IMG/VR virus record: IMGVR_UViG_3300005582_000010
Coordinates: 1 to 57,789 of that record
Strand: one strand, 5' to 3'
Length of the DNA stretch: 57,789 bases
From: a virus
Position numbers and translations under genes: made by a program. Under the pieces are notes generated by a model. It searched no databases. It worked only from the letters and a program-made list of their open reading frames with translations, and had not been told where the DNA came from. This document shows positions 46,694-55,096 of this stretch, in pieces. Each line of letters opens with the position of its first letter. Position 1 is the first letter of the stretch.

Positions 46694-49320
46694 TAGTTAC
46701 TCCTCAACATCTCAAGTTCTAATTCACGGCGAGTTAGAACTGCTATTTCATGTGCAATCTTTTGCAAATCAATTTGAGAACCAGATCCCCCACCAGACAC
46801 ATTAATTGTTGGGCTGATGTTAAAAGTGTGGCCACCTGAAAGGGAAACACTTCCACCTCCGCCACTACCCCCACTCATTCTTGTACCCACTGGGTCTCCC
46901 GATGTTGTTGGTTCAGGTACATGTCGTGCTTGCAAGTTTTGGCGAACAAGAGTATTTTTTGGTGATCCTTTGCCTTGAAAACTTGCGTTTTCAATAGCAG
47001 TTGCAATGTCGTATGGGTTATTGCTTTTATTTTTTAAAGCGTTAATAACACCTACACCATGTTTAGTCATGTGCCTTACGTTGTACTCAAGACCCTGTTC
47101 GTAACTTGTAAAGTTTGTTACTCCAGCAGAGTTAAATTCGGTCCAACCAAGAGCGCCAGCATCTGGATTAGTGATTACAGCAAGAGGGTTAAATGCTGCT
47201 CTAGTTCCTTCACTAGCAATCCATGATGCCATTGCTTGAATGTTTGACTCTGTAACAGGTGCTCCAACTTTATTTAAAAAATCAGTAGACCATTGCGTGA
47301 TACTTACACCAGATGGTGCTTGTCCACCAAAAGGCAAGTTTGAAGATGTAATGACATCAGTGCCACTAGCTCCTTTAACGCGCCCAGATATAACCCTTCG
47401 TCCAGATGGAGCACTAGACCCACCAGCACCAATTGGGCTTAGTTTTGCTGCTACTTTTTCAGAAATTGTTGGAGCACGCATACTCCTACTGGAACTCCTA
47501 CTAGAAGAAGATTGGGAGGTACTAGAACCACCTGCCATTTTTCCTCTAGGTGAGTGATCTAATGAATCACCAAAATTTGAGCTTGGATCAAAAGGAGCTG
47601 CGCCAGCAGGGCCCCTACCCCAAGGTGCTCCCATTTTTTCATAAGCAGCTCTACCATTAGGGAGTTCTGCGGGTTGAACGTGCCAGTTTTCTCCATTGAC
47701 ATCTGCAAAGTGTTTTAGTCCGTATTTGTGAGCATTCCTAACAACCCAATCCAAGTCTCCACCAAGGTCTGCTGCAAGTCCAATTTCGTGCATAGAACGT
47801 CCTGGGGGTGCTGCAGGTGCTCCACTTGTGTGTTCCCAGTAGGCGCCGTCCCATTGCCAGTTCTTTTCACCATTAGCATTTGTTGGAGAGTTTGTTTTGG
47901 TATAACGGGATAAGAACATTGTTCGCTGATCAGCTGATGAACGAACACCCTGACCAAACGTAACATTTGGGTTGTCTGCCATCATTTTAGTAAGGCGTTC
48001 TTTAAATTGAGCGCTTAGATTGTTAAATGAAGTTTTTGACGCCGCTGCAGAAATGTTTTGTGGCATAGGAATACCAGCTGGGTCTCCACCGCCAGATGGG
48101 TCTCCAAATGGTCCCGTTGCAGATTGAAAAATTGATGTTGCAATTTTATTAGATCCAACTAAACCAAGAACTCCAGATAGCTTGTCTTCTAGAGCGCCAA
48201 ACATTTTAGTCAAAGATTGAGTTTGTCGTTCAAGATGAGCGTAGTTGTCTACTTGACGACGGTAGAAGTTTTCGTCACGCTTTGTCTCCAGTCGTTGTGT
48301 TTCTTCAACTTGAGTAGCAAAGTTTTCCTCAATACCCATTTTACGACGATCAGCTTCTTTGCTGGGGTCGTACATACCTTTGCCACCCTTACCTTTAAAG
48401 GTTTGGTTTTGCATAGCATACTGAATTGCCTGAGTCTGCATTTCCTCAGGTACACCCATCATTGAGAGTTTTGAACGAGTAATTGAACCTGGAGCTAACG
48501 CTCCTTTGAGGATTGCTGGGTCAGTAAGTCCTGCTGACTTAACAATACCCTTCATAACATCCATTGCCGAGTTTTGTTTTCCGCCAATACCAACAAGAGA
48601 TGTTCCACCCATCATAAACATACGGTTTACAGTTGAGGCGCTTGCTAGGTTGTTAATCATTCCAGTTGCTTCACCAGCACCCATGGTGTAACCAGACATG
48701 GTACGAAAAGCTTCAACGCTTGAAGCCTGTTGGCGACCACTGATGCCTGTAGAGGCTTCTAAGCCCATCAAAGCATTAATACCACCTGCACCTAGGCGGT
48801 AGTTGGTAAGGGGCATTCTGTAGGTAGAGCTGACACCAAGTTGACTTTTACCAGTCATTTGCTGGTAAAGCACAGACATACGGTCTGCTTCTAAAACGCC
48901 TTCTCGTCCACGATCAAACCTAGAGTTTGCAGCGTCAATGCCCATATTGACTGCCGTAACACCCATATTTATGCGGTTCATTGCAGTAGCACTGAGGTTA
49001 CCCATCATCTTGGTCTTGCCAAGCATGCCACCTACTCCACCAATACTTTCCGCACCAGATTCGGCACCCTTGCCCATTGCGGAACTTGTTGGTTGGAATA
49101 TGCCACCAGCAATTTTGGTGCCAGCACCACCAACTTTCCCACCCGCAGAGTCGTTTACTGCTCCACTAACTGTTTCAGCAAACTTCTGACCAATTTTGTC
49201 TAAGCGCTTTTCAACAGTGTCAAGAACCCTATTAAGGGCAGACGTCATTTCGCGTTCTACTTTTTGGATGTTTTTGGATACTACTGCACCATCATCGCCA
49301 ATGATTGGTTTATCTGCCAT
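46693..49320 (-). CDS. Tape measure protein with two peptidoglycan-hydrolase domains
   Basis: An 875-residue protein with the start after GGAGGAACCT. The N-terminal 400 residues are helical, Gly/Ala/Met-rich, with hydrophobic parts, as in tape measure proteins. Then a VanY-type (M15) peptidase domain with HEIGLAAD (H511, D518) and a distal Trp-His (W546-H547). After a Gly/Ser-rich linker, an SLT-like muramidase domain with ASWIASEG (E704) and NFTSYEQGLEYN follows. The C-terminus is again helical. It sets tail length and likely opens a hole in the peptidoglycan at infection. Two hydrolase types in one tape measure are notable. Confidence 0.87.
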   Translation of the reverse strand: MADKPIIGDDGAVVSKNIQKVEREMTSALNRVLDTVEKRLDKIGQKFAETVSGAVNDSAGGKVGGAGTKIAGGIFQPTSSAMGKGAESGAESIGGVGGMLGKTKMMGNLSATAMNRINMGVTAVNMGIDAANSRFDRGREGVLEADRMSVLYQQMTGKSQLGVSSTYRMPLTNYRLGAGGINALMGLEASTGISGRQQASSVEAFRTMSGYTMGAGEATGMINNLASASTVNRMFMMGGTSLVGIGGKQNSAMDVMKGIVKSAGLTDPAILKGALAPGSITRSKLSMMGVPEEMQTQAIQYAMQNQTFKGKGGKGMYDPSKEADRRKMGIEENFATQVEETQRLETKRDENFYRRQVDNYAHLERQTQSLTKMFGALEDKLSGVLGLVGSNKIATSIFQSATGPFGDPSGGGDPAGIPMPQNISAAASKTSFNNLSAQFKERLTKMMADNPNVTFGQGVRSSADQRTMFLSRYTKTNSPTNANGEKNWQWDGAYWEHTSGAPAAPPGRSMHEIGLAADLGGDLDWVVRNAHKYGLKHFADVNGENWHVQPAELPNGRAAYEKMGAPWGRGPAGAAPFDPSSNFGDSLDHSPRGKMAGGSSTSQSSSSRSSSRSMRAPTISEKVAAKLSPIGAGGSSAPSGRRVISGRVKGASGTDVITSSNLPFGGQAPSGVSITQWSTDFLNKVGAPVTESNIQAMASWIASEGTRAAFNPLAVITNPDAGALGWTEFNSAGVTNFTSYEQGLEYNVRHMTKHGVGVINALKNKSNNPYDIATAIENASFQGKGSPKNTLVRQNLQARHVPEPTTSGDPVGTRMSGGSGGGGSVSLSGGHTFNISPTINVSGGGSGSQIDLQKIAHEIAVLTRRELELEMLRSN

Positions 49321-49331
49321 AGGTTCCTCCG

Positions 49332-49469
49332 TTAGGTATTACGCCATTTTGCCATACGGAACCAGAAGTCCCTTTGGCGGACAGTCATTGACCGTAAATC
49401 CGAGAGGTTAAACCCTTTGTAAACAGAAGCAATCAGTTCGTATTCCCAATAAGTATATTTGATATTAGC
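49332..49469 (-). CDS. Frameshift extension of the tail-assembly chaperone
   Basis: A 45-residue open frame without its own start codon, lying +1 (equivalent to -2) relative to the end of the chaperone gene, and ending 11 nt before the tape measure start. The product has YWEYELIASVYKGFNLSDLR and MTVRQRDFWFRMAKW, typical of the second half of tail-chaperone fusions. The overlap in which slippage could occur is 49465-49496, and it holds CTT TTA CTT AGC TAA. Ty1-like slippage on CTT-A would move CTT to TTA and enter this frame. Confidence 0.65.
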   Translation of the reverse strand, partial: ANIKYTYWEYELIASVYKGFNLSDLRSMTVRQRDFWFRMAKWRNT

Positions 49470-50265
49470 TAAGTAAAAGTGAGATCCAGTCGATCCTTAT
49501 AACCATTTCTTCGTTACAGTGAGCGCACGGGACATTCACCGCCTCGAGCTTCGGGCCAGCCTTGATTTCAAGGAGGCTGCGAACAAGGTTATTACGGTCG
49601 GCAACATTAAGGGTTTTAGCCCATGCCTCAACGTCAGTAGGTGCTGTTTCCCCATCTTCCCAGACTGCACACTTTGCAATCATAAGGGTGTTCTGGGCAG
49701 AAGCAGATTGTGCGTTTTTGGCAATTTGCATGTTGTCTGCTGACGTAGGAACACGCAACTTAACAATTTTACCTTTACGAAGAGTGTGACTTGTTGTACC
49801 ACGTAAATCTACGTTTGGTGTTTGAATTGGAAAATCCTCATCAAGATTCATAACAATGTCATTACTCTTGTTACAACTACCACATTCAACTTGGAAGTCT
49901 TTTGAAGTACCGTAGGTTGCCTTGATAACACCCAAGAAAAGAATGTCTCGATCACCGATTGTAAGGTTGTCTAATGCCGAAGGATGATCGCCAATGTTAA
50001 TTGAACCAACACGAACAACAGTCCTCTTAAGCAAAGTTGCCATGTACTCACCATAAGTTACGGCATTTTTTGATTCTAAAGAAGCCATGTACTCTTCGTC
50101 AGCCCCAGTCATTTCACGCACTTCTGAGTCAACCTGCCACAACCCCGTAGCAGGGTCAATTAGGCCGCGCTGAAGGGTTGCTGAGACTGTTTCTGGAGCG
50201 TGTAGTTCAGGAACTGGTTCACGGATAGCGGAGTTAACCGCGTCTGCGTCTGTTTTAAGTGTCAA
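49465..50265 (-). CDS. Tail assembly protein, T4 gp26-like, zinc-ribbon type
   Basis: A 266-residue protein. It has LTIGDRDILFLGVIKATYG, typical of the T4 gp26/gp51-like baseplate hub assembly family, with two CxxC pairs (VECGSCNK and VPCAHCNE) forming a zinc ribbon on each side of a helical middle. It stands between tube and tape measure genes, the place of tail-assembly chaperones. A frameshift near its end would add 45 residues. N-terminal 90 residues are acidic and helical. Confidence 0.78.
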   Translation of the reverse strand: MTLKTDADAVNSAIREPVPELHAPETVSATLQRGLIDPATGLWQVDSEVREMTGADEEYMASLESKNAVTYGEYMATLLKRTVVRVGSINIGDHPSALDNLTIGDRDILFLGVIKATYGTSKDFQVECGSCNKSNDIVMNLDEDFPIQTPNVDLRGTTSHTLRKGKIVKLRVPTSADNMQIAKNAQSASAQNTLMIAKCAVWEDGETAPTDVEAWAKTLNVADRNNLVRSLLEIKAGPKLEAVNVPCAHCNEEMVIRIDWISLLLS

Positions 50266-50287
50266 TTTGTAGTCCTATGTTTAAGTA

Positions 50288-50881
50288 TTAGATTGATGAA
50301 AGTTTTTCTACGTCTTCTTTAGTCCAGGCTATCACAAAGCCTTCGTGGTTAAGAGTCATCTGTTGGACCATAATGCCACTGTCACCAGCGTTAAGGTCGT
50401 TCAATGAGTAGGTTCCAGGGAAGCAGTTAAACAACTTGAAACCAAAACGAGCATCACCAACATTTCCTGAGTTCCCATTTACGGCACCAGGGGTACTGTA
50501 TGAACCAGAAGAAACAGGGTGATCAAAAACTTTGACAAGGATGTCACAACGGTAGTCATTGTCCGCACTTGTTGAACCACTTGAAGCCTGGTTCCACGAA
50601 TGCAAAAACTGCTGCCACTTGTACAGTTGGTCCTGTTCAGCAAACACACCACGGCTAAATGTAACCGGAGCAAAATCTGACTGGCCAATAAACTTGTGCG
50701 GGTGGGTGTTCATGCCACCTTCACGGTAACCAACCATTTCGTTGTTAACTGAGAGACCGGACATAGCGGCAAAGCCGATGCTTCCTAGTCCTGTAGTAGC
50801 GGCACCAAGGGCGCCTGAGGTATTGATCGTAACCTGGAATTTAAAGTTACGAATTGGGTCTGTTGCAGCTGAACGTGCCAT
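50288..50881 (-). CDS. Tail tube protein, gp19-like
   Basis: A 197-residue protein with the T4 gp19-type pattern: DPIRNFKFQVTI, MVGYREGGMNTHPHKFIGQS, FSRGVFAEQDQLYKWQQFL and later FKLFNCFPGTYSLNDL. It polymerises to the inner tail tube inside the sheath. The gene is right after the sheath gene with a short gap. Confidence 0.93.
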   Translation of the reverse strand: MARSAATDPIRNFKFQVTINTSGALGAATTGLGSIGFAAMSGLSVNNEMVGYREGGMNTHPHKFIGQSDFAPVTFSRGVFAEQDQLYKWQQFLHSWNQASSGSTSADNDYRCDILVKVFDHPVSSGSYSTPGAVNGNSGNVGDARFGFKLFNCFPGTYSLNDLNAGDSGIMVQQMTLNHEGFVIAWTKEDVEKLSSI

Positions 50882-50891
50882 TTATTACTCC

Positions 50892-52466
50892 TTAGAGATT
50901 CGATACGGTGTTAGAGCCGCCAGTCCATTGACTGACGTTGATTACAATGAATTCGGCTGGGTATTGTAGGGCTACTCCAACCTCAAGGCGTACTTCACCG
51001 TTGTTGATACTGGTTGACGTATTGTTGGTGCTGTTACAAGTAACGTAAAAAGCTTCTGCAGAGTTGCCACCCTTAAGACCACCAGCACGCCAGAACTCAC
51101 CAAGGAAGGCTGAGGTTGTCATGCTGATACGGTCCCATAGGCGCTGGTCGTTAGGTTCAAATACTGCAAACTGCGTTGCGTCCTTAAGGGACTGCTTAAT
51201 GTAGTTAAGCGAACGGCGGATTGGGATGTATTTGCCGGGTGAAAGCTTGTCAAGGGTGCGAGTACCATTAATGATAACTCCCGCTCCAGGAACCGACTTA
51301 AACAAGTTAATTCCGTACTTTGCGTAAAGGTCATCTGCTTCTGTTGGTGTAAATGTAGCCGTGAGGCCAATCGCATTGCGAACATCAGTGCCATAACCTG
51401 CAGGAGCCTTAGCAACCGTACGAGTCACTTCTGAACGAATGTACGCTCCAACAACAGCGCCACCTGGGTAGGTGTCACGAATTGCAGCAGGCCCAGTCTT
51501 GGTTGGATCAGCCATCTTGAGCATTGGGTAGTACACCGCTGCGTATGACGAGGGGGTGTAACCCTGTACAGTACCTGCACCAATGGTTGCAGCATCAGTT
51601 GAAGTTGACGGGTCAATAACAACAAAGGAATCACCACGAGTTTCGGCCTTAGCAATAAGGGCGTTCACAACGAGGCTACTTGTTTGCCCAACGGCATTTA
51701 AGATAAGAACACCTTCAATGGTTTCAAGTTTACTGTTAATAGCAGCCGTGTAGTCGTCACCAGTAACTGCGGTTCCATCAACCGATGCGGAGAACTTCTT
51801 CTCAGTAGTAATGAATTCCCAAGTAGCACTAGCGGCTGTAACACTTCCAGCAGAAGCACCAACTACACCATTGATGTACTGGGAGTAGGTGTTCAATACA
51901 GTGGGCGCATATCGGTTGTTTGCTGGATCTGTTGAAATCTCATTCCAACGCTCAACTTCAGCACCATCAAGATAAACGGTCAAGTTAAAAGTAGGGATAA
52001 CCGATGCAGTAGCAGTAATTGCTCCGGTGCGGTTGTCCGAGTTAACTTTTACAGACAAACCTTTATTGGTTAAGGTTCCGTCAGCCCATGCTCCAGGGCT
52101 GGTTGCACTCAACGTAAGGAGTGAACCAGAGGCTGAGCCACTACCAGTTGGGTAGTACGGAACAGTTGCCGTAGCAGTTGTTGCAAGAGGAGCACTTCCA
52201 GAGGTGTGCAAAACACGAACAATGTAGGCTTCACGACCACCGTTTGCAAAGAAGTGATAGACAGCGTAGCCAAGTTCATTGTTAGCACTGATATCCCCAT
52301 AAATTGACTTAAAGCCACTCCATGAGTTAATCAAAGTTGCAGCAAGTGGACCGCGCGGGGCAGTACCAAAGAATACGGCAGTTGAATCGGCGTTGTTAGA
52401 ACGTTGGGTGTTGCTAACTAACGTTGATTCACTTACGTATACACCTGGAGTTGAATATGTGGCCAT
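50892..52466 (-). CDS. Tail sheath protein
   Basis: A 524-residue contractile sheath protein: N-terminal MATYSTPGVYVSESTL, a family hallmark, then AVFFGTAPRGPLAATLINSW and a C-terminal core with SPGKYIPIRRSLNYIKQSLK and QYPAEFIVINVSQ. The middle is a Ser/Thr/Gly-rich beta domain. The presence of this gene and the tube gene shows the contractile (myovirus) tail. Confidence 0.95.
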   Translation of the reverse strand: MATYSTPGVYVSESTLVSNTQRSNNADSTAVFFGTAPRGPLAATLINSWSGFKSIYGDISANNELGYAVYHFFANGGREAYIVRVLHTSGSAPLATTATATVPYYPTGSGSASGSLLTLSATSPGAWADGTLTNKGLSVKVNSDNRTGAITATASVIPTFNLTVYLDGAEVERWNEISTDPANNRYAPTVLNTYSQYINGVVGASAGSVTAASATWEFITTEKKFSASVDGTAVTGDDYTAAINSKLETIEGVLILNAVGQTSSLVVNALIAKAETRGDSFVVIDPSTSTDAATIGAGTVQGYTPSSYAAVYYPMLKMADPTKTGPAAIRDTYPGGAVVGAYIRSEVTRTVAKAPAGYGTDVRNAIGLTATFTPTEADDLYAKYGINLFKSVPGAGVIINGTRTLDKLSPGKYIPIRRSLNYIKQSLKDATQFAVFEPNDQRLWDRISMTTSAFLGEFWRAGGLKGGNSAEAFYVTCNSTNNTSTSINNGEVRLEVGVALQYPAEFIVINVSQWTGGSNTVSNL

Positions 52467-53171
52467 TTAAAATACCTCCAAAAACGGCGGGATGAATACA
52501 GAATTACTCGAATTGTTTATGTTTGTTATCTTACCAACAACAGAGGTGACGTGCTTGAGGGCAGTCATATCTGAAGCTGGTATCTCGGCTGACATATGAA
52601 TTGTGTACACTTTTCTAAAGATCCTCTTGCGGTACCCAGCTTCTCCATCAAGAAGGTCACTGTTACCCCAAGACATAAGGTCAAACCTACGAATTGTCCC
52701 ATCTTCTGGGACGTCAATAAAGCCCTTGCGCAAAGGTACTACTCGGCGCATAATCTTTGACGTAAGTTGACGATCATGAAGGGCACTTCGTGCGTATGTA
52801 GATACCTGGTAGATCAAGGTAACTGGCACAAAGGAATCCATTTTTAAGTAAGCGCCTGCACCAAGGGTGGTAGACATACCTGCAGCATCTAGTTCTGACG
52901 GAAAGTAGTCAATAAAGGACGGCGAAAGTGAAGCTCCAGCAAAGTCGTTACTGTAGTAATAGTTCTGTTCAGAATGCTGTAACGCCCTATTATGGGTAAT
53001 GCCTACGTTTTCAATGGTAATAAATGGGTAGTTTTTTTCTTTCTCACCATCCGGATACCTAAAGAACACATCAGCAACGCGAGTTGCTTCTCGGTCATCC
53101 GAAACAGCAATGTTTGCAAATCTGGCTTTTACAGCAGCATCTTCTGCCAAGAGGAATCCAGCGTTACTCAA
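52467..53171 (-). CDS. Structural protein next to sheath, tail-terminator candidate
   Basis: A 234-residue protein with an N-terminal helix, then DVFFRYPDGEKEKNYPFITI and a beta-rich body (SFVPVTLIYQVSTYARSALH; KVYTIHMSAE). It stands between neck-type genes and the sheath gene, where tail terminator or sheath-cap proteins are found. The family is not firmly recognised. Confidence 0.6.
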   Translation of the reverse strand: MSNAGFLLAEDAAVKARFANIAVSDDREATRVADVFFRYPDGEKEKNYPFITIENVGITHNRALQHSEQNYYYSNDFAGASLSPSFIDYFPSELDAAGMSTTLGAGAYLKMDSFVPVTLIYQVSTYARSALHDRQLTSKIMRRVVPLRKGFIDVPEDGTIRRFDLMSWGNSDLLDGEAGYRKRIFRKVYTIHMSAEIPASDMTALKHVTSVVGKITNINNSSNSVFIPPFLEVF

Positions 53172-53548
53172 TTGTAACCCCTAAGTGACATTTGTACATC
53201 ATCATTAAACTTAGATTCAAACGTTCTAATAAGGGCATTAGGTGATTTTTCACCGGTGCCGTACTCAAGCATCTTGGCTTTTTCTTTAATTTCATTTGAA
53301 CCATCAATTGAAACTTTTACAGAATTATTATTTAAAATAGAAACTTTAAGGGAATCAGCAATTTCAGACCAACCCTCTTGGGTCTTGGCGTGTTTACGAA
53401 CTTCAGCCTGGTACTTAGCTGCAAGTTTACGGGTCTTAGTATTTACCCCAGTTGATTTAGTGAATTGCTTATTAAGACCGGTAGAGCCAACCAAAATAGC
53501 GGCAAGTGAAAGACTCAAAGAAGAAGGTTTTGAGGAAGCCAATCGCAT
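53168..53548 (-). CDS. HK97 gp10-like neck protein
   Basis: The start at 53548 follows GGAGA; 126 residues. A basic helical N-terminus, then a beta region with KMLEYGTGEKSPNALIRTFE, which matches the LEYGT...P-x-L-R pattern of HK97 gp10-like head-tail joining proteins. Stop overlaps the next start by 4 nt. A neck component that connects head and tail. Confidence 0.7.
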   Translation of the reverse strand: MRLASSKPSSLSLSLAAILVGSTGLNKQFTKSTGVNTKTRKLAAKYQAEVRKHAKTQEGWSEIADSLKVSILNNNSVKVSIDGSNEIKEKAKMLEYGTGEKSPNALIRTFESKFNDDVQMSLRGYN

Positions 53549-53606
53549 GGCGCACTCTCCGAGTCTAGGCAGTTGGGGCACTCAACGCTCGTTGAGTACT
53601 CCTATT

Positions 53607-54143
53607 CTACTCTATTATTGGAAGTGTTGCAGGCCAAGGAAAGTTGTCTAGACCAAGCGCACCAGGGCCTGGATCATTTAGGAACTCTTGGTTAATAAAT
53701 GTTTCTTGACCTGAAATAAGGACAAATATGTCGTCTTTTAGACGACCTCTAACCTTGTAGTCATACACCGCATAGTACCGTCCGTCATACAAAAATAAAT
53801 CATTTAAATGGTCACGGTATTCGTATGGTGTAGAAATACCAGCATCACGCATGTCTTTAATTGACACAAAAATGTCCATTGTTTGAACAGGCTGTCTGGC
53901 TTCTGGAATAGCCCTTTTTTGATCTTCATTTTCAGACCCCAACATAATTGGGATAATTACGCCATCTTTATATGATTTGCCACCAGTTCCGCGAATTCCT
54001 TCGTCGTAAACATCATCATAAATACTGTTTACGCTGGCAGAACCCAGGATGTTAAATTCATACCAAACTACAGTTTCGTTAGCTACCTTATGGTGCCTAC
54101 GAAAGTGTTTGTTAATAATGTCAAGTTCTCTACGTACATCCAT
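53607..54143 (-). CDS. Neck/head-closure candidate, 178 aa
   Basis: An alpha/beta protein: N-terminal helix (MDVRRELDIINKHFRRHHKV), then beta strands (ETVVWYEFNI; DGRYYAVYDYKVRG) and an acidic C-terminus. Position between connector-like and gp10-like genes suggests a head-closure or stopper protein. No clear family match. Confidence 0.6.
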   Translation of the reverse strand: MDVRRELDIINKHFRRHHKVANETVVWYEFNILGSASVNSIYDDVYDEGIRGTGGKSYKDGVIIPIMLGSENEDQKRAIPEARQPVQTMDIFVSIKDMRDAGISTPYEYRDHLNDLFLYDGRYYAVYDYKVRGRLKDDIFVLISGQETFINQEFLNDPGPGALGLDNFPWPATLPIIE

Positions 54144-54940
54144 CAGTAATAGGCGTTAGTGGTCTGCCCAGACCTTGGGGTAGTGTCAATGTAAACATCT
54201 GTGCGCAAGTCGTCTTCAAGCACTTCACGATTCATGATGCCAGGGTCAACATCGGGCCACAAGCGTTCCATGGGTGAGTAGTCACCAAATTCCTTGGGCT
54301 TGTATAGCGGAATAAGTCGGTTAGTTGTACGTGATGTACGACGCAAACTAAAGACCTCAATACGGTCAATACCAATGTTAAGAGCAGTGGCGTGACGTTG
54401 GTATTCCCCTTCCCATTGGGATAGCAATGACTGAGCCATGCGGAAACGCTGGCTGGCGGGGATGTGCACAGACTCAGATGTAATCACATCAATATCACGG
54501 CTGAACTCGGTCATTAGAGCCCACAAAGACTCACAAATGGCGGCAATACCAATTGCGTTAATGAGAACTTCAGACATTCCGTCAATACCTACGCCAAGGT
54601 CACGGATATGCTTTTCTAAAGCGCGCTGCGAGTAGAAATCAAGATCAGCAGGGGTAAGCCACTCGTAGTAGTACCCTTCAATCATGATTTTTGAGCCAGA
54701 AGCTGGCAAGGTAGCGAGGCGTAAAATACCATTACGCTCATCAAGTGCATAACTAGTTGAAGCAAGTTCTGTAGTAGCCCCACCAGATGTGTATGTTGCG
54801 ATCCAGATACTGGATGTGTCAATGTTGACATGACCCAACTCATATGTACGCCCAGCAGCATCAAAGGTTACTTGAAAGAACCTTGGGAAATCTCGTAAAT
54901 AAGTACGAGCAATTGTGCTTATATCAGCAAAAGTGGCCAC
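54143..54940 (-). CDS. Head-tail adaptor candidate, 265 aa
   Basis: A GTG start (MATFADISTIARTYLRDFPR). An N-terminal region beginning with a helix and a beta part, then long helices (YSQRALEKHIRDLG, QSLLSQWEGEYQRHA) and a disordered C-terminus. Likely an adaptor or neck protein by context. The 47-aa micro-gene lies 12 nt upstream. No family named. Confidence 0.6.
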   Translation of the reverse strand: MATFADISTIARTYLRDFPRFFQVTFDAAGRTYELGHVNIDTSSIWIATYTSGGATTELASTSYALDERNGILRLATLPASGSKIMIEGYYYEWLTPADLDFYSQRALEKHIRDLGVGIDGMSEVLINAIGIAAICESLWALMTEFSRDIDVITSESVHIPASQRFRMAQSLLSQWEGEYQRHATALNIGIDRIEVFSLRRTSRTTNRLIPLYKPKEFGDYSPMERLWPDVDPGIMNREVLEDDLRTDVYIDTTPRSGQTTNAYY

Positions 54941-54952
54941 GTCTATAGTGTA

Positions 54953-55096
54953 CTAGATGTTGCTAGGTGGCGGAAGAGTGTCCTGTTTAGGCTGATTGTA
55001 AGCGGGTTGTGTCTCTCGGTTGCGCGCACTTGAAACAGTGCGCTTTAAAACTACCTGCTGAGCAGGGATATTTGTGGGCTTAGGGAGGTTACTCAT
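54953..55096 (-). CDS. Small Pro-rich protein, 47 aa
   Basis: An ATG that overlaps the stop of the fibre gene (ATGA), with AGGGAGG-like sequence overlapping its own first codons and no clear site upstream. The product (MSNLPKPTNIPAQQVVLKRT... ending in PPPSNI) is basic and Pro/Gln-rich. Coupled position supports the gene; role unknown. Confidence 0.55.
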   Translation of the reverse strand: MSNLPKPTNIPAQQVVLKRTVSSARNRETQPAYNQPKQDTLPPPSNI

